This document shows positions 16,742 through 26,431 of a stretch of 64,000 nt of DNA, piece after piece. The notes under the pieces are model-generated. The model ran no database searches. It saw only the letters and a program-made list of their open reading frames with translations, and had not been told where the DNA came from. The first letter of the stretch is position 1. Each line of letters begins with the position of its first letter. Location: the NCBI RefSeq assembly GCF_949769225.1, contig NZ_CATKPB010000010.1, one strand, 5' to 3'. The stretch comes from Peptoniphilus_A genitalis (GTDB taxonomy: Bacteria; Bacillota; Clostridia; Tissierellales; Peptoniphilaceae). Both the position numbers and the translations under genes were made by a program.

Positions 16742-17038
16742 TCAATAAAAATCTTCGTCATTCTTCTTTTGTCTTTCGTACTCATCCCTATAATTTCCGT
16801 AACTATCTTTGAAGGGATCAGAAAACTTTTCGCCATAGGACTCATCTATTCTCCCGATTGGTTCGCTTGGAATAATAATAGCAAGAGCAATGTAGACCCA
16901 AATGCTAAGTCCTCCTGGCACGATTAACAGAAAAGTTATAAGTCTCACAAGTGTGGAGTCAATGCCAAGATACTTTGCTATCCCGCCACAAACTCCTGCA
17001 AAAAACCTATCATTTCTCGACCTGTATAACTTTTTCAT
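16742..17038 (-). CDS. PspC-domain protein
   Basis: 98 residues. The PspC signature FFAGVCGGIAKYLGID (about 12-27) is followed by a hydrophobic hairpin (35-56) and a charged C-terminal tail. Small PspC proteins of Firmicutes sit in the membrane and respond to envelope stress; no pspA is nearby. It is a single gene with its own terminator, downstream of the pyruvate carboxylase gene. Confidence 0.88.
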   Translation of the reverse strand: MKKLYRSRNDRFFAGVCGGIAKYLGIDSTLVRLITFLLIVPGGLSIWVYIALAIIIPSEPIGRIDESYGEKFSDPFKDSYGNYRDEYERQKKNDEDFY

Positions 17039-17096
17039 TTCACACTTCCTTTATAAATTTCATAAGCTAATAATAAATTACCCCAGAGAAAATTTT

Positions 17097-20000
17097 TTAT
17101 TCAAAGCACAATAATAGCTGGCCACTTTCCACCATGTCGCCTTCTCTTACCCTGATGTCTTTAACTTTTCCATCAATGTTTGCGACAATATTGGTTTCCA
17201 TCTTCATGGCTTCAGCAACAAAAAGGCTATCTCCCTTTTTAACTTCGTCGCCTTCAGCGACAAGGACTTTTACAATCTTGCCTGGTATTGATGAACCAAC
17301 TTCTTTTTCATTCTTTGGATCGGCATAAATTTTTTCTTCTCCAAGACTTTCTCCTGCCTTTACAGTTTCGTCCTTGATCTTAATAGTCCTTCTTGATCCA
17401 TTTATTTCAAAAGTTAAGTTTCTTGTCCCATCTTCTAATAATTTTCCTACTTCAATTAAAGTTACAATTAAAGTCTTTCCTTCTTCAAGAGAAATTTCTG
17501 TTGACTCGCCTTCCATTAGTCCATGGAAGAATACGTCTGACCCAATTCTTGTGACTTCACCATTTTCTTTTATATAGTCAAGGTAGTCATCAAAGACCTT
17601 TGGATATAGGGCTGAAGAAATTATATCTTCTTCACTTGGACTTATTCCCTTATCTTCCAAATGCCTTTTAATTTTATCAAAGTCCTCATCTTCTAAGAGT
17701 TCGCCAGGTCTTTTTGTAATTGGACTTTCTCCCTTTAAGATCATTTCTTGTAAGTCCTTAGGGAAGCCTCCATAAGGTTGACCCATCATCCCCCTAAAGT
17801 AAGTCATGACAGAGTCGGGATAGTCTAAGTTCTTGCCCTTTTCCAAAATATTTTCTGGAGTGAGTTCATTTTGCACCATAAAAATTGCAAAGTCCCCAAC
17901 CATTTTTGATGAAGGAGTTACTTTGACAATGTCGCCCACCATTTCGTTGACACGCTTGTACATTTCCTTAACGTCCTTAAACTTGTGACCAAGCCCAAAG
18001 GATTCAACTTGTGGCTTTAGATTTGAATATTGGCCTCCAGGAATTTCATACTTATAAATTTCTGTAGTCCCTGACTTCAAATCAGATTCAAAGTTTGCAT
18101 AAACTGGTCTAACTGCAGCCCAATATTTTGAAATGTCCTCTGCCTTATCTAGGTCAATCTCTGTGTCCCTTTCAGTGTTTTTAAGGGCAGCCACAACTGA
18201 GTTAAGGGCAGGTTGGGAAGTTAGTCCACTCATGGAGTTAACTGCTGTGTCAACAATATCAACCCCAGCTTCAGTTGCCTGCAAGATTGTGGCAACCCCA
18301 TTGCCAGTTGTGTCGTGAGTGTGAAGGTGGATTGGGAGTCCCACTTCTTCCTTTAAGTTCTTGATTAACTTCTTAGCTGCGTAAGGTTTTAATAGACCTG
18401 ACATATCCTTGATGCCAAGAATTTGTGCCCCAGTCCTTTCAAGTTCCTTGGCAAAGTCAACATAATACTTAATAGAATACTTGTCCCTCTTCTCGTCAAG
18501 TATGTCCCCAGTGTAGCACATTGTCACCTCAGCGATTTTTCCATTTTCAAGAACTTGATCAATGGAAAGCCTCATACCATCAAGCCAGTTAAGTGAATCA
18601 AAAACCCTAAATAGGTCAACCCCATTTTTTGCAGACTCTTTTATGAATTTAACTACCACATTGTCTGGATAATTTTTATAACCCACAGTGTTATTGCCAC
18701 GAATTAGCATTTGCAAAAGCATATTTGGCATTCTTTCACGAAGGAGCCTCAACCTTTCCCATGGATCTTCGTGGAGGAACCTGTAAGCAACATCAAAGGT
18801 TGCCCCGCCCCACATTTCTACAGAGAATAATTTATCCATGTTGTAGTTCATAGCCTCGGCAATCTTCACAAGGTCAATAGTCCTCATCCTTGTAGCCATA
18901 AGAGATTGGTGGGCATCACGCATAGTGGTATCAGTTAAGAGGAGCTTCTTTTCCCTTAAGATGTGATCCTTAATTCCATCAGGTCCAAGCTCATTAAAAA
19001 TTTGCTTGTAACCCCTGAAGTTCTTTATCTCAAAATCTGGAACTTGTGGAACATCAAAATTTTTCTCAAGGGTCTTGGAGTCATTTACAACTCTCTCCCC
19101 AATAATTTTCATGAGCCTAAGTTCCTTGTCCTTAGAAGATTTTATTTCAAATAACTCTGGATGCTCTTCAATAAAACCTGTGTCGCAAGTTCCCTCTTCA
19201 AAGTCTTTGGTGTTTAAAACATTTAACAAGAATCCAATGTTGGTCTTAACTCCACCAACCTTTAGTTCAGAAAGAGACCTCTTTGCCTTTCTTATGGCAT
19301 CCTTCCAAGTCCTTGCCTCAGTAATTACCTTTACAAGAAGAGAGTCGTAATAAGGCGAAATCACTGCACCAGTAAAGCCGTTGCCACCGTCAAGTCTTAC
19401 CCCAAAACCAGAAGAGGACCTGTATAAATTAATTTGCCCAGTGTCTGGCATAAAGTTGTTGAGAGGATCTTCTGTTGTAACACGACATTGGATAGAAAAA
19501 CCCCTGTGGTCAATGGCATCTTGACCCCTGATTCCAATTTCTTGGCTGTCAAGCCTGTAGCCCATGGCAACAAGAATTTGTGACTGAACAATGTCAATGT
19601 CAGTGCACATTTCTGTAACTGTATGCTCAACTTGGACCCTTGGATTAACCTCAATAAAATAGTGGTCTCCCTTGGAGTCAACTAAAAATTCAACAGTCCC
19701 CGCATTAGAATAGCCAATAGACCTTGCAATCTTTAGGGCATCTTGGCAAATTTCTTCCCTTAATTCAACTGGAAGAGAAAAGGCTGGAGTGTATTCAATA
19801 ACCTTTTGGTGACGTCTTTGGATAGAGCAGTCCCTTTCATAAAGGTGGACAATATTTCCATACTCGTCTCCCAAAATTTGCACCTCAATATGCTTTGGCT
19901 TGTGAAGATACTTTTCAATAAACATGGAATCATCGCCAAAGGCTTTTTTCGCTTCGTTCTTAGCAGATTGAAACTTATCCAAAAGTTCCTCTTGGCTCTG

Positions 20001-20522
20001 GGCAATTCTCATGCCCCTACCGCCACCGCCAGCAGCAGCCTTAATCATAACAGGATAGCCACAAGACCTTGCAAAGAGAAGGGCCTCTCCCTCATTGCGA
20101 ATAGGTTTTTCAATTCCAGGAATAGTTGCAACACCAGCTTCCTTTGCAACGATCTTTGAAGTAATCTTGTCCCCAAGCTTTTCCATAACCTCTGGGCTTG
20201 GTCCAATAAAAGTAATTCCCTCTTCCCTACACTTCCTTGCGAACTCAGGATTTTCTGACAAAAATCCGTATCCAGGGTGGATGGCATCAACACCCTTCTT
20301 CTTTGCAAGACTAATTATCTCGTCAATGTCTAGGTAGGCATCAAGAGGTGACTTGCCCTTGCCAATCTCGTAAGACTCGTCAGCCTTAGTCCTAAAGAGT
20401 GCCAGCCTATCCTCTTCAGAATAAATGGCAACTGAGCGAATCCCCATTTCTCTTGCTGCCCTGAAAATTCTAATGGCAATCTCTCCACGATTAGCAACTA
20501 AAATTCTTTTGAACTTCTTCAT
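17097..20522 (-). CDS. pyc: Pyruvate carboxylase
   Basis: 1141 residues in the single-chain layout: biotin carboxylase (1-450, with the ATP-grasp loop KAAAGGGGRGM), carboxyltransferase (about 530-800, DTTMRDAHQSLMATR and LHTHDTTGN), the PYC allosteric/tetramerisation part, and a C-terminal biotinyl domain with AMKME (biotin Lys near 1107). It makes oxaloacetate from pyruvate, bicarbonate and ATP. The ribosome site GGGAGG precedes the ATG. A TATAAT at 20548-20553 is a plausible -10. The gene appears to be single. Confidence 0.97.
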   Translation of the reverse strand: MKKFKRILVANRGEIAIRIFRAAREMGIRSVAIYSEEDRLALFRTKADESYEIGKGKSPLDAYLDIDEIISLAKKKGVDAIHPGYGFLSENPEFARKCREEGITFIGPSPEVMEKLGDKITSKIVAKEAGVATIPGIEKPIRNEGEALLFARSCGYPVMIKAAAGGGGRGMRIAQSQEELLDKFQSAKNEAKKAFGDDSMFIEKYLHKPKHIEVQILGDEYGNIVHLYERDCSIQRRHQKVIEYTPAFSLPVELREEICQDALKIARSIGYSNAGTVEFLVDSKGDHYFIEVNPRVQVEHTVTEMCTDIDIVQSQILVAMGYRLDSQEIGIRGQDAIDHRGFSIQCRVTTEDPLNNFMPDTGQINLYRSSSGFGVRLDGGNGFTGAVISPYYDSLLVKVITEARTWKDAIRKAKRSLSELKVGGVKTNIGFLLNVLNTKDFEEGTCDTGFIEEHPELFEIKSSKDKELRLMKIIGERVVNDSKTLEKNFDVPQVPDFEIKNFRGYKQIFNELGPDGIKDHILREKKLLLTDTTMRDAHQSLMATRMRTIDLVKIAEAMNYNMDKLFSVEMWGGATFDVAYRFLHEDPWERLRLLRERMPNMLLQMLIRGNNTVGYKNYPDNVVVKFIKESAKNGVDLFRVFDSLNWLDGMRLSIDQVLENGKIAEVTMCYTGDILDEKRDKYSIKYYVDFAKELERTGAQILGIKDMSGLLKPYAAKKLIKNLKEEVGLPIHLHTHDTTGNGVATILQATEAGVDIVDTAVNSMSGLTSQPALNSVVAALKNTERDTEIDLDKAEDISKYWAAVRPVYANFESDLKSGTTEIYKYEIPGGQYSNLKPQVESFGLGHKFKDVKEMYKRVNEMVGDIVKVTPSSKMVGDFAIFMVQNELTPENILEKGKNLDYPDSVMTYFRGMMGQPYGGFPKDLQEMILKGESPITKRPGELLEDEDFDKIKRHLEDKGISPSEEDIISSALYPKVFDDYLDYIKENGEVTRIGSDVFFHGLMEGESTEISLEEGKTLIVTLIEVGKLLEDGTRNLTFEINGSRRTIKIKDETVKAGESLGEEKIYADPKNEKEVGSSIPGKIVKVLVAEGDEVKKGDSLFVAEAMKMETNIVANIDGKVKDIRVREGDMVESGQLLLCFE

Positions 20523-20596
20523 AATTTCCTCCCTTTTATTTTTAGATATTATACATCAAATACAAGGTAATTTGTAGAAGTAATGTATGGAGGATT

Positions 20597-20816
20597 GGTC
20601 AAGAGCAAACATGCTTGATCTGCCATCAATCACTTTGCAAGTCGATTAGGTCAAGAGCAGACATGCTTGACCTGCCATCAATCACTTTGCAAGTCGATTA
20701 GGTCAAGAGCAGACATTTGCTACAAATCGAAGTTCGCTTTGCTCCTTCTCTTTGGCAAATGGTTGCAGCTGACCTACCAACAATTTGCTTCGCAAATTGG
20801 GTTAGGTCAAGCAAAG
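20597..20816. repeat. 52-bp direct repeats with a GGTCAAG/CTTGACC palindrome
   Basis: Two complete 52-bp units start at 20597 and 20649, and a third partial one starts at 20701. Each carries GGTCAAG-9 bases-CTTGACC-like inverted repeats followed by a conserved tail (ATCAATCACTTTGCAAGT). Further on, a perfect hairpin CAATTTGC/GCAAATTG (20781-20799) precedes another GGTCAAG. Related single copies occur at 21753 and 26432. The function is unknown. Confidence 0.8.
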
Positions 20817-20840
20817 GGGACCCCGCAAGGTCCCTAAATT
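20817..20840 (-). terminator. Terminator hairpin between toxin-antitoxin and pyc
   Basis: GGGACC (20817-20822) and GGTCCC (20829-20834) with a six-base loop. T-runs occur on both sides, so it may work in both directions. It is the second terminator after the toxin gene. Confidence 0.5.
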
Positions 20841-20861
20841 TTTTTTACAATATCTTATTAA

Positions 20862-21023
20862 TTCATAAAGTTTCACAACTTAACAAATTTTTACAAGTTT
20901 ATAAACTTTTACGACTTCATAAACTTTTATAATTTCATAAACATTTATGGCTTTACAAAAAATTATAATTTAACAGAACTTCATAACTTTTTTAAAACCC
21001 ATAACTTTATAAAAAACTACAGT
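20862..21023. repeat. Degenerate 18-bp tandem array A
   Basis: Nine consecutive 18-base units without a phase slip. Examples are TTTATAAACTTTTACGAC, TTCATAAACTTTTATAAT and TTCATAAACATTTATGGC, near a consensus TTYATAAACTTTTAYRAC. The array follows the terminator of the toxin-antitoxin operon. No gene is seen in it. Confidence 0.85.
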
Positions 21024-21030
21024 TACAACA

Positions 21031-21054
21031 AAGAGACCCCTCTCGGAGTCTCTT
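21031..21054 (-). terminator. Terminator of the toxin-antitoxin operon
   Basis: Stem AAGAGAC (21031-21037) / GTCTCTT (21048-21054). These 24 bases are identical to the terminator at 21817-21840 on the other side of the module. Confidence 0.75.
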
Positions 21055-21059
21055 GAAAA

Positions 21060-21353
21060 TCAATCATCAATATATCTTTTTAATTCCTTATAAAAATTCT
21101 CTCTCGTTCCAATCATAACAACAATTATTATACGTCCCTCTTCTTCTTTTACCTCATAACATATCTCATAGTTTGTCTTGTTATAAAAAATATCAAGGGA
21201 CCAAAAACCTTTTAAGTCGCCAGTCTTTCTCTCTCCAAGAGTATAATCATCTTTTATCTTGTCTAGGCCATCTTTAATCTTGTTCTTTAAATTTTTATCC
21301 TTTAACTTCTTAATAAACTTTTGACTTGATTTTGATAGTAAGAGTCTAGTCAT
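21060..21353 (-). CDS. RelE/ParE-superfamily toxin
   Basis: About 97 residues from the ATG at 21353, chosen because GAGGAAG lies 6 bases upstream; an earlier in-frame ATG would contain that ribosome site. The protein is very basic, with the superfamily pattern: N-terminal helices, then LKGFWSLDIFYNKTNYEICYEV and RIIIVVMIGTRENFY. Members are usually ribosome-dependent mRNA endonucleases or gyrase poisons; which applies cannot be told. The start overlaps the end of the AbrB-type antitoxin gene, as in typical type II modules. Confidence 0.75.
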   Translation of the reverse strand: MTRLLLSKSSQKFIKKLKDKNLKNKIKDGLDKIKDDYTLGERKTGDLKGFWSLDIFYNKTNYEICYEVKEEEGRIIIVVMIGTRENFYKELKRYIDD

Positions 21354-21681
21354 TGAAGGCTTCCTCATAGTCTAGCATATCTCCAGCCTCATATTCTTTC
21401 AATAGGTTCTTGCGAAGACTCTCCCTCGCTTCTGGAAAATTATTTTTTATTCTCTTAAACTCCATTAAGAGATCTTCTCCATGGTAACCATCCCTTATTA
21501 AGTCTGCGAGAATCAAGTCAGAAAAATCATCAAAATTTTCACTTGGCTTAGACAAAACAATTTTATTATTTTGAATTTCTAAGTCTAAATCATCATCTAT
21601 ACCAAAGCCAAGAGAATCCAAAACTAATTTCGGCAAGATTATACCTTGAGAGTTTCCCCACTTTTTTATTTTAATATTCAT
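21346..21681 (-). CDS. AbrB/MazE-type antitoxin
   Basis: About 111 residues from the ATG at 21681 (GGTGAT upstream); an earlier in-frame start adds nine unlikely residues. The N-terminal 45 residues are a SpoVT/AbrB swapped-hairpin DNA-binding domain (IKIKKWGNSQGIILPKLVLDSLG). The acidic C-terminal half probably wraps the basic toxin. An AbrB-fold antitoxin with a RelE/ParE-like toxin is a less common pairing than MazE-MazF. The operon is bounded on both sides by repeats and identical terminators. Confidence 0.78.
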   Translation of the reverse strand: MNIKIKKWGNSQGIILPKLVLDSLGFGIDDDLDLEIQNNKIVLSKPSENFDDFSDLILADLIRDGYHGEDLLMEFKRIKNNFPEARESLRKNLLKEYEAGDMLDYEEAFND

Positions 21682-21752
21682 AACATCACCTAAGTTCAGT
21701 ATAAACATTGTTTAACTTCTTGTCAAACAATTGAATTTCAAAAATGAAATAT

Positions 21753-21816
21753 AGGTCAAGAGCAGACATTCTTGACCTGCCAGCAATCACTCTGCAAATT
21801 GGGTTAGGTCATGCAA
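21753..21816. repeat. GGTCAAG palindromic element, single copy
   Basis: Contains GGTCAAG-AGCAGACATT-CTTGACC, the tail CAGCAATCACTCTGCAAATTGGGTTAGGTCA, split here as two pieces related to the 52-bp units at 20597, and then runs into a terminator. It lies just upstream of the antitoxin gene. Confidence 0.7.
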
Positions 21817-21840
21817 AAGAGACCCCTCTCGGAGTCTCTT
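21817..21840 (-). terminator. Terminator of the giant SLH protein gene
   Basis: AAGAGAC/GTCTCTT stem, identical over 24 bases to 21031-21054. It lies 12 bases past the stop of the SLH gene. Confidence 0.75.
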
Positions 21841-21852
21841 AAAAAATATTAT

Positions 21853-24800
21853 TTACTTTACATCACTTGGTAGGATTCTAGTCCATTTTTCATAAACTCT
21901 TCCAAACTTGTCGCTGGCTTTTCCCCTACGAGTAAGTTCGTGTGAGTTAGTAGCTTCTACCATTTCGTCATAGTACCACTTGCTAGCATCAAAATCCTTG
22001 AACTTAGCTAGCTTATCTTCAAGACCAGCGTAAGCTTCCTTGTCAGCAATCCTATTAAACATTCTGTTTAAGAAAGCAGCTGACTCAGCTCTTGTAAGAT
22101 ATGCATCAGGTCTGAAGCTTCCATCTTCATAACCTTCGATCCTATTGTTGCCGTAAATCTTGTTGATTTCCTTTTCGTATCTATGACCCTTGATGTCATC
22201 AAACTTTGATACAGAAGAATTTTCCTTATCAATAGCAGCTAACATCTTGGCAAATTCTGCCCTAGTGATCTTGTCATTTGGTCTCATCATTCCATTATCA
22301 GCGTCAAGCATCTTAGCCTTAACAGCTGCGTTAATGTATCTGAAGTACCAAGCATTCTTTTGCATGTCCTTAAAGGCTGGCATAGAAGTGTCGCTTAGGT
22401 CAAGACCAGCAAGTCTTGTAACCATAGCAGCAGCCTCTGCCCTTGTTAAGTTGCCTTCAGCCCTAAGAGTATTATCTTCATAACCTGCAATGTAAGCCTT
22501 GTGAGTTTCTAAGCTTACAGGAACCTCCTCAGCCTTTTCAACTTTTTCAGTCTTAGGTGCAGTAACGTAAACTGGGAAAGTTGGAGTGTAGTGGTCCCTA
22601 ATCTTAATTCCTGGAATTTCATTTTCTTCTGGAATTTGTACTTCAGGTAGGCTTGGGCTTGTTCCCTTATCTCTCCATAAAGCTTTGACCAAAGTATTTT
22701 TATCAATCTTAACACTTTCGCCAACAGCCTTCTTTACTCCATCAATTTCCCATCCATCAAATTCCTTTCCATCAGGTATTATAAGTTGATATTCAGGTAG
22801 TTCATGAATTGCTGGTAGAACATAAAATTGATCTTTAATTTTAATTAGGCTTTCTACACCCTTCTTTCCACCATTCATCATGTCGAAAGAAACTTCAACT
22901 GGAGTTGCATCAGCTACTTCAGATTTTTGATTTACTTGATTGTTTGCAAAAGCCTTTACAGGTTGACCTAGTTTATAATTTCCTCTTGGAATAGTAATTA
23001 CACCAGAACTTGCATTTGCACTTTCTCCATTAGTAGCCGCTGGTACTAAGCTCCAGTTATCAGAGCTTTTTTCAACAGTAACTGTTTTTTCAGCTCCACT
23101 AGGATCTTGATAATTTACAGTAACAGATTTTATTTCTTGTCCTGCTGGTGGTGTAGGTGGTGTAATAATTAAATTACCAGTATTAGTGTCAACAGAAACA
23201 ATTGGAGCTTTAATTTTAGCAATAGGACTATAAACTGCTGTCAATTTTACACTACCTGAGATTGGTATTGTATCTCCAACTTTCTTTAAGTCAGTGCCAT
23301 TTCCAACTCTCCAGCCTACAAATTCTTTATCATTAGACACTTGGAATGTTGGTGTTGGAAGTTCGTATTCGCTACCTTTTGTAACAGTTACATCAGTCAT
23401 TGTTCCTGTTGCGCCACCTTCAGATTGGAAGCTTACCTTGTATTCAACAGGTTTCCATGATGCTTTGATTACAGTATTACCTGCAATAGTAATATCAGTT
23501 CCTGGTTTTGTTACTGTTGTTGCTCCATTGACTAACCATCCTGCAAATTCTTGGTTTTCATTTGGAGGTGTAAAAGTATTTTCAGGAAGTTTATATGTTC
23601 CGTTTTCCTTAACAGTAGCACCAGTCATGCTTCCTCCACCACTATTTGGATCAAATGTTACATCATATGTCTTAGTAGCTGTTGCTGTGAATAGTTTGTT
23701 ATCAGTAGTTGCTACAAAGTCTGTTCCATTTTGGCTAGTCCATACTGGATCTGTATATCCTTCTTGTGGAGTAACTTTTACTGAGTCAATTATTGATACA
23801 TTAAGATTTGGAAGTTTATAGTCTTTTAGATTTGTGTTTGATTTAACCTTATATTTTGAATAAGAAGTCGGATTATCTTTATTTCCTTTAATTGCTCCAG
23901 ATCCGGTATTATCAACCTTTGTACCTTCGCCTAATTTGAATTCAACATCAAGTGCATCTGTTGGAACCTTATCTTTTCTATCCACGCTAGTTACATGGTT
24001 GCTAACGTATAGAGTTTGACCTGCTACTTCTATAGATGATCCGTCATCAAAATTAATTTTGATAGTTCCAGTAAAATCTCCTTCAGAATTTGTGCTTCTT
24101 GTAGTGTCAGAGAAGCTTGTGTTTGCTTCTGCGAGAAGTGCATTTATTTTGCCTTTGTTTTCTTCACTTGCTGTATCTTTTGCTTTTACTCCGTCTTTCC
24201 AGTCAAGTGTATCTCCAACCCATTTCTTCATAGCTACTGGGTCAAGACCACCAAGTTCAGTAACTTGTTCAGCTTTAGTTTTTACTTTTGGTACTGGTAA
24301 TGTTCCATTCTTTGATTCTTCAGCTTTTTGTTTTGCTTCTTGAAAACCATTGTCTTTTACACTTGCTTTAACTTCTGTGCCACCCTTTACATTTTTAGTA
24401 GGAATAGTGATAACTCCTGTATCTTCATTAACAGTTGCCCCTGAATCTGCTGGCAATTTCCACTTACCATCATCATCTTTTTTAGCAGTAACAGTTTTTT
24501 TATTACCATCTTTTCCAGTATAAGTTACACTTACTTCCTTGGCATCTGTATCTGCCTTGTCTGGAGTAACAGTTATATTTTTATTATCATCAATTAACTT
24601 AACTTCCGGTTGTTTTGGTGGTAGGTTTTTTAAAACTTCCTCAGGTTTATCAAGTTTTATTACATTATTTTCTTTTCCACTACTAACTACAACTGTGCCG
24701 TCAGGATTTTTTGGGTAAATCGGATTGCCGTCACTATCCCAATCATTAACTTCTACATCATTAGGACTAATTATTTTAACTTTGCCATCATCGCTGATTT

Positions 24801-26052
24801 CTATAATTGCAGGTGCCCCCCCTACATTACTTCCAGTTCCATCGGGTAATTTTGATGTTCCATTTGCTGTTTTGTTAGCTTCTCTAATTTTTTTCCTAAT
24901 AGTCTCTTTTTCTGTATCTGTTAGTTTCTTAGGGTCTCTAACATCAACTTTAGGTATTACTAAGCTAGGTTGTATTGTTTTACAATTGTTCTTCTTCTTG
25001 TATTCCTTTACAGTGATACCAATATCTTTACCAAGCGTTAAAAGTTTATTATCTGTGACTTTATAGGTAAACTCGCCTGTAGTTTTGTCTACAAATATTG
25101 TTGCAAGTTCTGTAGCGTTTTTATCTACCGTACATTTACCACTTTCACAATAATTTTTTTTGCTTGTTTCATTATTAAACTTAACGATCGTCACTCTTGC
25201 CCTATTAAAGGGACCTTTACCAGAAATTTTACCTTTAATTTCACCATCAACTACTGTGAGTTTCTCGACTTCTGCAGGCTTTGAATTTTCTGTAATTTGT
25301 TTAACAGTGACTTTTTGAGAAATATCTATATTTTCAATTTTTGATCCATCAGAGAAAGTGACAGTTATTTTTTTTCCATCACCGCTTACATCAATTGGTT
25401 TTTTCTTATCATCTTTACCAGTAGGTTTGTATAAGTTCTCTCCAAAGGTCTTGCTACTAACAGGTGGTAATGCATTGTTGGCTTCTTTAAAAGCATTTAT
25501 AATATCTTCTACTGCATCGTGTTCTAAGACAAATACGTCTTCTGACCATACTTCTAGTGTGGGCATGGTTAGTTTGCCTTCATATGATTTACTTAGTAGT
25601 TGTTTAACTACAACAGAAACCTCTTCAGACGTTTCTGTTGTAGTACCTTTAAGCTCTTGTTTCGCATATACCTTATATCCTTCTTGAACTGGGTTAGTTA
25701 AAGTTACTTTCCATACTGAGCCTTTTGGATCTTTTTCAGTTGGCTGAATGGTAAATGTTTGTGTCTCTTTCACAACATCGTTGGCATCCTTAACTGTAAC
25801 AATAATATTGCAGACTGCTTTTTTAGACTTTCTTTGTCCACTTTTTATTAGACCCTTCCCAGAAACTTCTGTGGCTCCAATGGATACGGGGTCAATTTTC
25901 GGTGCTGTTATACCAGCTGCCTCTACTACTACATAGCCCCCTAGGTTTATATCCAGGTCTGCCAAGCTTGCTACGCTTGGTAGTAGCATGGAGAATGCCA
26001 AGGAATAAATGCACAAGGGCTTTATTACTTTTTTCTTAAAATCTTTTTCCAC
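21853..26052 (-). CDS. Giant SLH-anchored surface protein with InlB-type repeats
   Basis: 1399 residues, secreted. A signal peptide (charged start, hydrophobic core at about 12-30) is followed by a long mosaic. Three helix-plus-strand modules end in VTFSDGSKIE / INFDDGSSIE-like strands, and Lys/Thr-rich E-set-like parts carry NITVTPDKADTDA-type repeats. Two clear Listeria-Bacteroides (InlB B-repeat) modules, at about 790-940, have VTFDPNSGGG and SFQSEGGATG, and a third diverged copy is near 1055. The C-terminus (about 1180-1380) has three SLH domains (AYIAGYEDNTLR, TRAEAAAM, WYFRYINAA) that bind pyruvylated wall polymer. It is probably an adhesin or S-layer-like component. The downstream terminator copy matches that of the toxin-antitoxin operon. 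Confidence 0.9.
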   Translation of the reverse strand: MEKDFKKKVIKPLCIYSLAFSMLLPSVASLADLDINLGGYVVVEAAGITAPKIDPVSIGATEVSGKGLIKSGQRKSKKAVCNIIVTVKDANDVVKETQTFTIQPTEKDPKGSVWKVTLTNPVQEGYKVYAKQELKGTTTETSEEVSVVVKQLLSKSYEGKLTMPTLEVWSEDVFVLEHDAVEDIINAFKEANNALPPVSSKTFGENLYKPTGKDDKKKPIDVSGDGKKITVTFSDGSKIENIDISQKVTVKQITENSKPAEVEKLTVVDGEIKGKISGKGPFNRARVTIVKFNNETSKKNYCESGKCTVDKNATELATIFVDKTTGEFTYKVTDNKLLTLGKDIGITVKEYKKKNNCKTIQPSLVIPKVDVRDPKKLTDTEKETIRKKIREANKTANGTSKLPDGTGSNVGGAPAIIEISDDGKVKIISPNDVEVNDWDSDGNPIYPKNPDGTVVVSSGKENNVIKLDKPEEVLKNLPPKQPEVKLIDDNKNITVTPDKADTDAKEVSVTYTGKDGNKKTVTAKKDDDGKWKLPADSGATVNEDTGVITIPTKNVKGGTEVKASVKDNGFQEAKQKAEESKNGTLPVPKVKTKAEQVTELGGLDPVAMKKWVGDTLDWKDGVKAKDTASEENKGKINALLAEANTSFSDTTRSTNSEGDFTGTIKINFDDGSSIEVAGQTLYVSNHVTSVDRKDKVPTDALDVEFKLGEGTKVDNTGSGAIKGNKDNPTSYSKYKVKSNTNLKDYKLPNLNVSIIDSVKVTPQEGYTDPVWTSQNGTDFVATTDNKLFTATATKTYDVTFDPNSGGGSMTGATVKENGTYKLPENTFTPPNENQEFAGWLVNGATTVTKPGTDITIAGNTVIKASWKPVEYKVSFQSEGGATGTMTDVTVTKGSEYELPTPTFQVSNDKEFVGWRVGNGTDLKKVGDTIPISGSVKLTAVYSPIAKIKAPIVSVDTNTGNLIITPPTPPAGQEIKSVTVNYQDPSGAEKTVTVEKSSDNWSLVPAATNGESANASSGVITIPRGNYKLGQPVKAFANNQVNQKSEVADATPVEVSFDMMNGGKKGVESLIKIKDQFYVLPAIHELPEYQLIIPDGKEFDGWEIDGVKKAVGESVKIDKNTLVKALWRDKGTSPSLPEVQIPEENEIPGIKIRDHYTPTFPVYVTAPKTEKVEKAEEVPVSLETHKAYIAGYEDNTLRAEGNLTRAEAAAMVTRLAGLDLSDTSMPAFKDMQKNAWYFRYINAAVKAKMLDADNGMMRPNDKITRAEFAKMLAAIDKENSSVSKFDDIKGHRYEKEINKIYGNNRIEGYEDGSFRPDAYLTRAESAAFLNRMFNRIADKEAYAGLEDKLAKFKDFDASKWYYDEMVEATNSHELTRRGKASDKFGRVYEKWTRILPSDVK

Positions 26053-26153
26053 TTTTATCGCTCCTTCTATTTATGACTCTTACTCTATTAAGTCGTATTT
26101 GCATATACTTCGTCATCATCATTGTATATAATAAGCTGGATTTTTTCAAGTTT

Positions 26154-26369
26154 TTTATGACCTCATAGCTTTTTAGGACCTTGCTTTTTCTTATGAGCTT
26201 ATAAGTTTTTATGACTCTATAAGTCTTTACTACTTTATAGTTTTCTGCGACTTCACAAGTCTTTATAAGTCTGTAAGATCTTGCAGGTTCATAAATTCTT
26301 ATGACTTTGCAAACTCTTATGGCTTTGTAATTTTTTATTAGGTCTTATGTCTTTATGACCTCATAAATC
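26154..26369. repeat. Degenerate 18-bp tandem array B (best example)
   Basis: Twelve consecutive 18-base units in exact register. Examples are TTTATGACTCTATAAGTC, CTTATGACTTTGCAAACT and TTTATGACCTCATAAATC. The consensus TTTATGACTTYATAAGTC has a palindromic core (TTATGA-CT-TCATAA and GACTT-TAT-AAGTC). It lies between the rpsI terminator and the SLH gene. No gene is seen in it. Confidence 0.88.
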
Positions 26370-26431
26370 TCCTTGGATAAAAATTCTCACAAAAAAATCT
26401 GCCCTAAGGCAGATTAAGATATACTTGACCT

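Noticed and set aside
20717..20932. 71-codon reading frame on the plus strand upstream of pyc
   Set aside because: It spans the GGTCAAG element and array A; the residues are low complexity and there is no ribosome site.
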